Shown in pieces: positions 30,328 through 38,516 of a stretch of DNA of 64,000 nt. Each line of letters starts with the position of its first letter. The stretch's first letter is position 1. The stretch is from Bacteroidaceae bacterium (lineage in GTDB: Bacteria; Bacteroidota; Bacteroidia; Bacteroidales; Bacteroidaceae). Below the pieces are notes generated by a model. That model ran no database searches and was not told the origin of the DNA. It saw nothing but the letters and a program-made list of their open reading frames with translations. The stretch covers positions 1 through 64,000 of the forward strand of contig JAEESE010000010.1 in NCBI GenBank assembly GCA_016286165.1, written 5' to 3'. Both the position numbers and the translations under genes were made by a program.

Positions 30328-31946
30328 ACAGAACATTATACGGAAACCTGATCTTCGAACTTTCGAAGAAAGGACGCAAAGGCTACTCACTGCCACAGGA
30401 CTACGACCGCACACACACTACAGCCGAGCTGCCAGAGGCTCTACGCCGCAAGGACGCCGCCCGTCTGCCTGAATGCGACGAGCTGACGGTAGTGCGTCAT
30501 TATACGAATCTCAGCCACAACAACTTCGGCGTGAACGACGGCTTCTACCCACTCGGCTCCTGCACGATGAAGTATAACCCCGTCATCAACGAGGAGATAG
30601 CCGCCATGAAGGCTTTCGCCGGTTTGCATCCCCTGCAGCCTGCAGAGACCTGCCAAGGCGCTCTCGAAGTCTATTACAACCTCCAGCAGTCACTCGCCGA
30701 ACTGGCCGGCCTCAGCGAGTTCACCCTGAATCCCTGTGCCGGAGCCCATGGGGAACTGACCGGCCTGATGGTCATCCGAGCCTATCACGAGGCGATGGAA
30801 AATAGGAAAATAAGAAATGAAGAAATGAAGAAAGATGAAGCGCCAGCCTCTTCTTATTCTCTTAATCTCACATTTTCTAATTCTCAAAGAACCAAGGTCC
30901 TCATCCCCGATTCAGCCCATGGCACCAACCCCGCCTCCGCCGCTGTCTGCGGTCTTGAGGTCGTGGAGGTGAAGAGCCTGGCCGACGGCACTGTTGATGT
31001 TGAGCACCTGCGCCAACTCCTCGACGAGATGGGCAATCAGGTGGCTGCCATGATGATGACCAACCCCAACACCCTCGGCATCTTCGAGCCCCGCGTGCTG
31101 GAGATTACAGAGATGGTGCACAAGGCCGGTGGCCTGATGTACTACGACGGTGCTAACCTCAACGCCCTCCTCGGCGAATGCCGCCCGGGCGATATGGGCT
31201 TTGACGTCATGCACATCAACCTCCACAAGACATTCTCCACGCCTCACGGTGGTGGTGGTCCCGGCAGCGGCCCCGTCGGTGTTCGCAAAGGCTTGGAGCA
31301 GTTCCTGCCCACACCTCGCGTCAAGATGGAGCCCCCCCATACGGCCCCCGAGGGGGCTTCGGAACCCATGTTCACCATTGACTTCGGTAACGTGTCCTCC
31401 TCGGGGGACGAAGGGGGGGCCACCGCCACCAGCGCCCTCGGCTCCGTCGGCAGCTTCTTCGGCAACTACGGCGTCATGCTCAAGGCCTATGCCTACATCC
31501 TCAGCCTCGGCCACGAATATGTAAAGCAAGTAGGTCCCTTGGCCACTTTGAACGCCAATTATATTAAGGAACGCCTGCGCGATGACTACCTGCTGCCCAT
31601 CGGCGGCCTGTGTAAGCACGAAGTGGTGTTCGACGGCCTCGTGGACAAGAGCACGGGCGTAACCACCATGGATGTGGCCAAGCGCCTGCTCGACTACGGC
31701 TATCACGCTCCCACAATCTACTTCCCCCTCCTCTTCCATGAGTCCCTCATGATTGAGCCCACGGAGAACGAGAGCAAGGAGACCATCGATGCCTTCATCG
31801 ACGTTATGCACAAGATTGCAGCCGAAGCCAAGACCGACCCCGAGCTGGTCAAGACCGCACCCCACAACACCCCCATTGGTCGTGTAGACGACGTGCTGGC
31901 CGCCAAACAGCCCGTAACAACCTATTGGAGAACTCTCGAATGTTGA
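30324..31946 (+). CDS. gcvPB: Glycine dehydrogenase (decarboxylating) subunit 2
   Basis: PLP-binding C-terminal subunit of the split P protein. Motifs: NNFGVNDGFYPLGSCTMKYNP, NPCAGAHGELTGLMVIRAYHEA, VLIPDSAHGTNPASAAVCG, YYDGANLNALLG and MHINLHKTFSTPHGGGGPGSGP with the PLP lysine at residue 302. At 540 aa it is longer than the roughly 480-500 aa usual. About 30 extra residues (from ENRKIRNEEMKKDE to LTFSNSQRT, about residues 160-190) lie between two conserved blocks and are encoded by AT-rich DNA resembling intergenic repeats. A second smaller low-complexity stretch lies at about residues 335-365. The active-site blocks are intact. Confidence 0.93.
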   Translation: MNRTLYGNLIFELSKKGRKGYSLPQDYDRTHTTAELPEALRRKDAARLPECDELTVVRHYTNLSHNNFGVNDGFYPLGSCTMKYNPVINEEIAAMKAFAGLHPLQPAETCQGALEVYYNLQQSLAELAGLSEFTLNPCAGAHGELTGLMVIRAYHEAMENRKIRNEEMKKDEAPASSYSLNLTFSNSQRTKVLIPDSAHGTNPASAAVCGLEVVEVKSLADGTVDVEHLRQLLDEMGNQVAAMMMTNPNTLGIFEPRVLEITEMVHKAGGLMYYDGANLNALLGECRPGDMGFDVMHINLHKTFSTPHGGGGPGSGPVGVRKGLEQFLPTPRVKMEPPHTAPEGASEPMFTIDFGNVSSSGDEGGATATSALGSVGSFFGNYGVMLKAYAYILSLGHEYVKQVGPLATLNANYIKERLRDDYLLPIGGLCKHEVVFDGLVDKSTGVTTMDVAKRLLDYGYHAPTIYFPLLFHESLMIEPTENESKETIDAFIDVMHKIAAEAKTDPELVKTAPHNTPIGRVDDVLAAKQPVTTYWRTLEC

Positions 31947-31984
31947 CACATTAGAAGGCAAGAATGACCTAGGTCACGGTGAGA

Positions 31985-32090
31985 GGTGAAAGCCGCTTCG
32001 CAGCGGTTAGTATTTACCTCTCATCGCGACAAAGGCGCTCTAACCGTTGCAAAGCAACTCTAACCCTTAACCGCGCCGAAGGCGCTCAAA
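31985..32090. repeat. Row of mini-hairpins before lpdA
   Basis: Three small hairpins follow each other: CCGCT/AGCGG (31993-31997, 32002-32006), GTTGC/GCAAC (32046-32050, 32054-32058) and GCGCC/GGCGC (32073-32077, 32081-32085), each next to a TTAG or CTAAC-type motif. This looks like a dispersed intergenic repeat. A reading frame passes through it but it is not taken as coding. Confidence 0.55.
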
Positions 32091-32095
32091 ACTTC

Positions 32096-33412
32096 ATGTC
32101 ATCTCTCATCATCATCGGTGCAGGCCCTGGAGGCTATAAGACCGCCCTTCATGCTGCCAAGCATGGTCTCAAGGTAACCATATTTGAAGCCGGACACGTT
32201 GGAGGCACATGCCTCAATGTTGGCTGTATACCCACTAAGACCTACGTCCACTCGGCCTCCTTTGCCGAAGCCGTCGAACGCCAGCCTCAAGTGGTGGAAC
32301 AGTTGCGCGGTGGAGTTGAAACACTCCTCTCCCACCCCAACATTACCCTCGTCCGTGAGCGTGCTTCGTTTGTTGATGCCCACACAGTGGAAACGCCCAG
32401 TGGTCAGCGCTATACAGCCGAAAACATCATCATCGCCACCGGCTCCTCAACCAAGTATATCCCTGTTGAAGGCGTGGATAGCCCTTACGTAGTAGATTCC
32501 ACTGGCCTGCTCGCTCTCAAGGAACTTCCCAAGCGCCTCTGCATCATTGGTGCAGGAGTCATCGGCATGGAGTTTGCCAGCGTCTTCAACCGTTTCGGTT
32601 CTGAGGTGACGGTAGTGGAGTTTCTGAAGGAATGTCTGCCTGCCATCGACAGCGACATCGCCAAACGACTGCGTAAGCAGATGGAGAAGCAAGGCATCAA
32701 GTTCTATATGGGAGCAGGGGTGAAAAGCCTCTCCCCAGCCACTGTGCCCGACGGGTCACCGACGGGTTCCATTTCCGTCACCTTCGAGCAAAAGGGCAAG
32801 GAACTCTCCGTCGAAGCTGACGTCGTGCTGATGGCCACAGGTCGTAAGCCCAACACCGAAGGTCTGAATCTCGAAGCCCTCGGCATCACCTTGGAACGCA
32901 ACGGCGCCATCCCTGTCAACGAGCATTTCGAAATTGAAAATTGCAAATCGTCAAATTGTAAATGTTATGCCATCGGCGATGTCAATGGTCGCCAGATGTT
33001 AGCCCATGCAGCAGAGTACCAGGGTCTTCACGTTGTGAACCACATCCTTGGTATCGAAGACCACATCCGTTTCGATGTCATGCCCGCTGCCATATTCACG
33101 ACACCTGAAGCAGCCTGCGTAGGGCCGTCTGAAGACCAACTGAAAGAGGCTGCCGTGCCCTTCGAGTGCCATAAAGCCTTCTTCCGTGCCAATGGAAAGG
33201 CACTCGCCATGGGCGAGACAGAGGGAATGGTAAAGCTCTGCTGTGAGCCCAATGAAGGACGTCTGCTCAGCTGCCATGCCTATGGTGCCCATGCTGCCGA
33301 CCTCGTTCAGGAAGCCACTGCTTACATCACCCTTGGTGCCACCCTCAGTCAGCTACGCGAGACGGTGCATATCCACCCCACCCTCTCCGAAATTCTTATC
33401 GAAACGAACTAA
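32096..33412 (+). CDS. lpdA: Dihydrolipoyl dehydrogenase
   Basis: FAD-dependent L protein that reoxidises the lipoyl group of GcvH with NAD+; 438 aa from ATG 32096 (MSSLIIIGAGPGGYKTA). The redox-active disulfide is in GGTCLNVGCIPTK (Cys39, Cys44). NAD site GAGVIGMEFASVFNRFG and the C-terminal HIHPTLSEIL with the catalytic His are present. A short variant stretch before the FAD motif YAIGDV (FEIENCKSSNCKC) is encoded by repeat-like DNA (ATTGAAAATTGCAAATCG). A frame extending upstream to 31979 crosses the mini-hairpin region and is rejected. Likely shared with other lipoyl complexes. Confidence 0.93.
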   Translation: MSSLIIIGAGPGGYKTALHAAKHGLKVTIFEAGHVGGTCLNVGCIPTKTYVHSASFAEAVERQPQVVEQLRGGVETLLSHPNITLVRERASFVDAHTVETPSGQRYTAENIIIATGSSTKYIPVEGVDSPYVVDSTGLLALKELPKRLCIIGAGVIGMEFASVFNRFGSEVTVVEFLKECLPAIDSDIAKRLRKQMEKQGIKFYMGAGVKSLSPATVPDGSPTGSISVTFEQKGKELSVEADVVLMATGRKPNTEGLNLEALGITLERNGAIPVNEHFEIENCKSSNCKCYAIGDVNGRQMLAHAAEYQGLHVVNHILGIEDHIRFDVMPAAIFTTPEAACVGPSEDQLKEAAVPFECHKAFFRANGKALAMGETEGMVKLCCEPNEGRLLSCHAYGAHAADLVQEATAYITLGATLSQLRETVHIHPTLSEILIETN

Positions 33413-33450
33413 CGCAATCAACAATACCTAACCAAGCCAAAGACAGACTT

Positions 33451-36400
33451 ATGTCAGAGCAAAACCTACCTACCATTGAAGAAGTTTTTGCATGGATGCG
33501 AAAACTCTACGACGAGAGCTACTCGGGTTTAACTAAACTTGAGAAAGGCGAACAGCATATGTATGGCACGATGGTTACTACGCCAAGTGACAAGAAATTC
33601 ATAGTGCGTATGCTGGATGAAACGAGCCAGATTCGCGACACTCAGAAGTTGGCTCGTCGTGTGAAAGAGCTTATCGATCAATACGGTATCCCTAAGTTCC
33701 TCGACACCACAGACCACGCCCTCTTTTGGATGTACCAAAAGTTCGCCTACTTACCTCTTTTCAACTGGGCTGCCGTGCCCATCATCAAATGGCGACTGCG
33801 CCGCGACACCAGCCGTGTCATTATCAACGCAGCACGGCCCAGCCTCACTGAGCACTTGGCTACGCGTTTCGACCAGAACATCGGCCAGAACGTCAACTTA
33901 TTGGGCGAGGTTGTATTAGGTAACGAAGAGGCTGAGAAACGTTATCAATCATATCTTGAAGCTCTGAAGGAGCCTGACATCAACTATATCTCGGTTAAAA
34001 TCTCAGGCATATACGCACAGACACACGCGCTGAACTATAAGGAGTGTTTCCCTGAGTTGGTGCGCCGTATGTCCGAACTTTATCAGACAGCCATTGACTA
34101 TCCTTACACCGACCCCGACGGCGTGACTAAACCCAAGTTCATCAACTTGGATATGGAAGAGTATAAAGACGCTCACTTGACGATGAAGCTCTTCAAGGAC
34201 GTACTCTCGCTGCCACAGTTCAAGAACTACGAGGCTGGCATCGTGGTCCAGGCATACCTGCCAGACGCTTGGGGTTTCCAGAGCGAACTTTTGGAATTCG
34301 CCCGCAAACGCGTGGAGGAAGGTGGAGCGCCTATAAAGATGCGCATTGTGAAAGGTTGTAACCTCGATATGGAGAACATCGTCAGCGACCTACGCGGATG
34401 GCCTAATCCCGTTCGTAAGAGCAAGACGGAGGTGGATGCCAACTATCTGCATATCATTGAGCGCGGCCTCAAACCTGAGAACGCTCGTGTGCTGCACATC
34501 GGTATGGCTTCGCACAACCTGTTCACCATATCGTATGCCTACCTGCTCACGCAGATGTACCAAACGCCGAAGGACTGTTTCTGCTTTGAAATGCTCGAGG
34601 GCATGGCCAACCATGTATGGCGCGCACAGCGTAAACTGGGCAACCATGTCATCTTGTACACGCCCGTAGTGAAGAAGGAACACTTCCTCAATGCCATCAG
34701 CTACTTGGTTCGCCGCATGGACGAGAACACAGCGCCCGACAACTTCCTGACGCACTCCTTCTCACTCAAACCTGACACGCCCGAATGGCACAACCTGCAA
34801 CAGCAGTTTATCGATGCCTACAATATGAAAGACCACCTCGACCACACGCCTACTCGCACGCAGGACCGCAATAAGCCCTACGTTGGTCAGGAACCGCAGG
34901 ACGAGATGATCAACGAACCGGATACCGACTTCGACCGTTTCTGCAATCAGCAGTGGGTTGAGAAGATTTTCGCTAAATGGAAGTCAGCAGGCTTACCAGC
35001 CGAGAACAAAGCTCAGTGGGGCGATTGGAAACCGGGCGATCTACTGCCCACTCAGATTGGCGCAGAACTGGTCTACAACGACGACCATGTACGTTACTTC
35101 GACCGCTCTCAAGAGGGCGACGTGCTGGTGTGTGAGATGAGCCGTGCTGACAAGGCTCAAACCGAGCAGATACTGGCCACTGCTGAAGCCGACGCAGGTC
35201 ATTGGCGCGAGACGACCATCGAGGAACGCCATCAGACGATGTATCGCGCCGCAAATATCCTCGGACAAATGCGCGGTGACCTCTGCGGTTCGATGTGTGC
35301 CATCACGGGCAAGACCATCGAGGAGGCTGACGTTGAGGTGTCCGAGGCTATCGATTACTGCCGCTTCTACACCACGACAATGAAAAAACTGGCTGCTCTG
35401 CCAGACATCAAGATAAAGGCTAAGGGCACAGTGCTCGTACTCTCGCCATGGAACTTCCCCTGCGCCATTCCCTGCGGAGGTGTCGTAGCCGCTTTGGCAT
35501 CTGGCAACACATGTATCCTCAAGCCAGCCACCGTGGCTGCCCCTGTGGCATGGCTCTTCGCCCGTGCCTTCTGGGAAGCCGGCGTGCCCAAGGAAGCGCT
35601 GCAGGTCATCATTACCGACCGCGAGGCCACACCGCTGCTGACCTCTTCGCCTATCGTTAAGCATATCATACTTACCGGTGGCACAGAGACAGCACAGGCC
35701 ATAGCCCATGCCAACCCACGCAAACCGCTCAGCGCCGAGACAGGCGGCAAGAATGTCATCATTCTCTCAGCCAAGGGCGACCGCGACCATGCCATCATGA
35801 ACGCATGTCGCTCGGCCTTCGGCAATGCCGGTCAGAAGTGCTCGGCCTGCTCACTGCTTCTCGTCGAGCGCTCTGTCTACGAGAATCCTGAGTTCTTTGA
35901 GAAACTTAAGGACTGCGCATCATCACTCAAGGTTGGCGGCGTCTGGAACGCCGGCAACATCGTCGGCCCAATGATCACCAACAAAAACGACAAGCTGGAG
36001 CAGGCCTTCAAGCTGGAGCCCGGCGAACGTTGGCTCATCGCCCCTGAGTTCGTTGACAAGAAGAAGTACATACTTCGCCCGACCATCAAAGTCGACGTAA
36101 AGCCCGAGTCCTTCACATTCCGTACCGAGCTCTTTGCCCCCCTGCTGGCCCTAGCACCCTACGACACCCTTGAGCAGGCTGTCAACCTTGTCAACGGCCT
36201 CGACTACGGCCTCACCTCAGGCCTGCAGTCGCTCGATGAGCAGGAGCAGCGCTACTGGAAGAACCATATCCAGGCGGGTAACCTCTACATCAACCGTGGC
36301 ATCACAGGTGCCGTGGTCAACCGTCAGCCCTTCGGCGGTATGAAACTGTCGGCCTTCGGCCCCGGGCTGAAGGCAGGCGGCCCCAACTATGTGGCACAGT

Positions 36401-36930
36401 TCATGGATATTACCGATAGCGAAGGTTGCACTACAGACTACTCTACTTCTTATGCCGAATGGTATGAGCTTGAGTTCCGTCACGCCCGCAACATACAGCC
36501 CAAGATACGCGGCGAACAGAACGTATTCCGCTATCTGCCCCTTGCAGGTGGCATGGTTCTCCGTCTGTTTGGCGATGAGACGAAGGAACAAGTGGAAATG
36601 GTTTGTCTTGCAGCCAAGACCGTAGGCACGCCACTCACCATTTCCGCAGAGGAAGGCAATCCTTTGTTGGAAAAACTGACGTGCGCCGTAAAACTCGAAA
36701 GCCTCGACAAGTTCTGCGCATCCATAAAGAACTATGAGCGCATACGCACTATCTCGGCTAATGTTCCCGACGCGCTGTTTGCAGCTGCAGCCGCTGCCGA
36801 TATGTATATCGCTCAGGCTAAGCCTGTGCACGATGGTCGTATCGAACTGGCTCACTACATCAAGGAGCAGTCCATCTCGAACGAATATCATCGTTATGGT
36901 TCACAGATTGAGGTGCCCGAAATAGAATAA
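33451..36930 (+). CDS. putA: Bifunctional proline dehydrogenase/glutamate semialdehyde dehydrogenase
   Basis: Oxidises proline to glutamate in two steps, FAD then NAD+ dependent. The proline dehydrogenase barrel (about residues 60-470) includes INYISVKISGIYAQ, KFINLDMEEYKDAHLT, GIVVQAYLPDAWGF and RIVKGCNLDMENI. The aldehyde dehydrogenase domain (about 560-1010) includes LVLSPWNFPCAIPCGG, LSAETGGKNVIIL with Glu763, and GNAGQKCSACSLLLVE with the catalytic Cys797, then RQPFGGMKLSAFGPG. No DNA-binding N-terminal domain, so not a PutA repressor of the E. coli type; 1159 aa. It lies 38 nt after lpdA and closes the amino-acid oxidation operon before a strong hairpin. Confidence 0.92.
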   Translation: MSEQNLPTIEEVFAWMRKLYDESYSGLTKLEKGEQHMYGTMVTTPSDKKFIVRMLDETSQIRDTQKLARRVKELIDQYGIPKFLDTTDHALFWMYQKFAYLPLFNWAAVPIIKWRLRRDTSRVIINAARPSLTEHLATRFDQNIGQNVNLLGEVVLGNEEAEKRYQSYLEALKEPDINYISVKISGIYAQTHALNYKECFPELVRRMSELYQTAIDYPYTDPDGVTKPKFINLDMEEYKDAHLTMKLFKDVLSLPQFKNYEAGIVVQAYLPDAWGFQSELLEFARKRVEEGGAPIKMRIVKGCNLDMENIVSDLRGWPNPVRKSKTEVDANYLHIIERGLKPENARVLHIGMASHNLFTISYAYLLTQMYQTPKDCFCFEMLEGMANHVWRAQRKLGNHVILYTPVVKKEHFLNAISYLVRRMDENTAPDNFLTHSFSLKPDTPEWHNLQQQFIDAYNMKDHLDHTPTRTQDRNKPYVGQEPQDEMINEPDTDFDRFCNQQWVEKIFAKWKSAGLPAENKAQWGDWKPGDLLPTQIGAELVYNDDHVRYFDRSQEGDVLVCEMSRADKAQTEQILATAEADAGHWRETTIEERHQTMYRAANILGQMRGDLCGSMCAITGKTIEEADVEVSEAIDYCRFYTTTMKKLAALPDIKIKAKGTVLVLSPWNFPCAIPCGGVVAALASGNTCILKPATVAAPVAWLFARAFWEAGVPKEALQVIITDREATPLLTSSPIVKHIILTGGTETAQAIAHANPRKPLSAETGGKNVIILSAKGDRDHAIMNACRSAFGNAGQKCSACSLLLVERSVYENPEFFEKLKDCASSLKVGGVWNAGNIVGPMITNKNDKLEQAFKLEPGERWLIAPEFVDKKKYILRPTIKVDVKPESFTFRTELFAPLLALAPYDTLEQAVNLVNGLDYGLTSGLQSLDEQEQRYWKNHIQAGNLYINRGITGAVVNRQPFGGMKLSAFGPGLKAGGPNYVAQFMDITDSEGCTTDYSTSYAEWYELEFRHARNIQPKIRGEQNVFRYLPLAGGMVLRLFGDETKEQVEMVCLAAKTVGTPLTISAEEGNPLLEKLTCAVKLESLDKFCASIKNYERIRTISANVPDALFAAAAAADMYIAQAKPVHDGRIELAHYIKEQSISNEYHRYGSQIEVPEIE

Positions 36931-36965
36931 CATCAAACATTTTCATCAACGTAAACAAGCAACAA

Positions 36966-36991
36966 GTGCCCGACGGGCTCCCGTCGGGCAC
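36966..36991 (+). terminator. Perfect 11-bp stem-loop after putA
   Basis: GTGCCCGACGG (36966-36976) pairs with CCGTCGGGCAC (36981-36991) around a GCTC loop. It is followed by ATTAATTAA rather than a T-run, so termination may be partial, or it may be an mRNA-stabilising hairpin. Confidence 0.65.
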
Positions 36992-37026
36992 ATTAATTAA
37001 ACAACCAATTAACAACACAAACCAAA

Positions 37027-38499
37027 ATGATCAGTTTCATCATCAGTCTAGTAGCATTGATCCTCGGCTACATGCTTTACAGCCGTGTTGCAGAGCGTGT
37101 GTTTGGCCCCGATGACCGTCCAACGCCAGCCCTTCGCCGTGCCGACAAGGTTGACTACATTGTCATGCCCGGTTGGCGTATTTTCATGATACAATTTCTG
37201 AACATTGCCGGCACCGGCCCCATCTTCGGCGCCATCATGGGTATGTGGTTCGGCCCGTCGGCATATCTATGGATTGTCCTCGGATGTATCTTCGGCGGAG
37301 CCGTTCACGACTACATAAGCGGTATGTTGTCTCTTCGCCACGACGGCTGCGGACAGGCTGAACTCACAGGCCTGTACCTGGGTTCCACCGCCCGCAAGGC
37401 CATGATCGTTTTCACCATGCTGATGATGGTCCTCGTCGGCGCCTTCTTCGTCTACTGCCCCGCCATCATCCTTGCAGGCATCTGGGGCGAGAAGATGATG
37501 TGGGTAGCTATCATTTTCCTCTACTACGTTGCCACCACCGTGATGCCCATAGACAAAGTCATCGGGCGCGTATATCCTCTTTTCGCACTTTCGATGCTAT
37601 TCATGGTCGTAGCCCTCGGCATCGTGCTCTGCATCAAGCACCCCGTGCTGCCAGAGGTGTGGGATGGTCTTGGCAACATGGGGGCTGTGCGTTTAGGGCT
37701 CAAGCAGCCACTCTTCCCTGCCCTTTTCGTCACCATAGCCTGTGGTGCTGTAAGCGGTTTCCATGCCACCCAGTCGCCCATGATGGCTCGCTGCATGCAG
37801 AGCGAGCGCCAAGGACGCCCCATCTTCTACGGAGCCATGATCACCGAGGGCATAGTAGCTCTTGTCTGGGCCACTATCTCCAGCTATTTCTTCTTTGCCG
37901 ATGGTTGGCGCGAGGTATGCTCGTCTGAGCTTATTGCAAAGTTTGAAGCCACAGGGCTCACTCTGATACAACACTTCGACGCACCTACCGTCGTCAACAT
38001 CGTCTGCGCCAGCTGGCTTGGCACCTTCGGCAGCATCCTCGCGTTGCTTGGCATCGTGGCTGCCCCGATTACCACTGGCGGCAGTTCATTCCGCTCCGCG
38101 CGCCTGATTCTTGCCGAGGCCTTCCATCTCAACCAAAGTTCCAAGCGCGCGCGCCTGCTGCTGAGCCTGCCTGTGTTTGCAGTGGGCATTGCACTACTGG
38201 CTTGGCAGATAGGTAATCCGTCGGGCTTTAGCACTGTGTGGCAATACGTAGCCTGGGGCACTCAGCTGATGGCTGCTGTAACCCTATGGGTCTGCACCGT
38301 GTATCTATACAAAGAGCACAGGTGTTACTGGTTGACGCTCATTCCAGCCATCTTCATGACTGTTGTGGTCAGCGACTTCCTTCTCGTTTCACCCACTACG
38401 TTCGGCCTGCCGTACACGCCATCGCTCATAGTGGCTATTGCCATAGCCTTGGCTGCCTTGGCACGCTTCATCTGGTGGGCACGTTATGCACGGAAATAA
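37027..38499 (+). CDS. cstA: CstA family peptide/pyruvate transporter
   Basis: Integral membrane protein of the carbon-starvation CstA family, 490 aa, the short form common in Bacteroidota. It begins MISFIISLVALILGYMLYS and has VFGPDDRPTPALRRADKVDYI, IAGTGPIFGAIMGMWFGPSAYLWIVLG, GGAVHDYISGML and SGFHATQSPMMARCMQSE, all family hallmarks, with a dozen or more hydrophobic segments. Members import peptides or pyruvate during nutrient limitation. It is 17 nt upstream of a secreted protein gene in the same direction. Confidence 0.92.
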   Translation: MISFIISLVALILGYMLYSRVAERVFGPDDRPTPALRRADKVDYIVMPGWRIFMIQFLNIAGTGPIFGAIMGMWFGPSAYLWIVLGCIFGGAVHDYISGMLSLRHDGCGQAELTGLYLGSTARKAMIVFTMLMMVLVGAFFVYCPAIILAGIWGEKMMWVAIIFLYYVATTVMPIDKVIGRVYPLFALSMLFMVVALGIVLCIKHPVLPEVWDGLGNMGAVRLGLKQPLFPALFVTIACGAVSGFHATQSPMMARCMQSERQGRPIFYGAMITEGIVALVWATISSYFFFADGWREVCSSELIAKFEATGLTLIQHFDAPTVVNIVCASWLGTFGSILALLGIVAAPITTGGSSFRSARLILAEAFHLNQSSKRARLLLSLPVFAVGIALLAWQIGNPSGFSTVWQYVAWGTQLMAAVTLWVCTVYLYKEHRCYWLTLIPAIFMTVVVSDFLLVSPTTFGLPYTPSLIVAIAIALAALARFIWWARYARK

Positions 38500-38516
38500 A
38501 TCATTAGCATCAGCAT

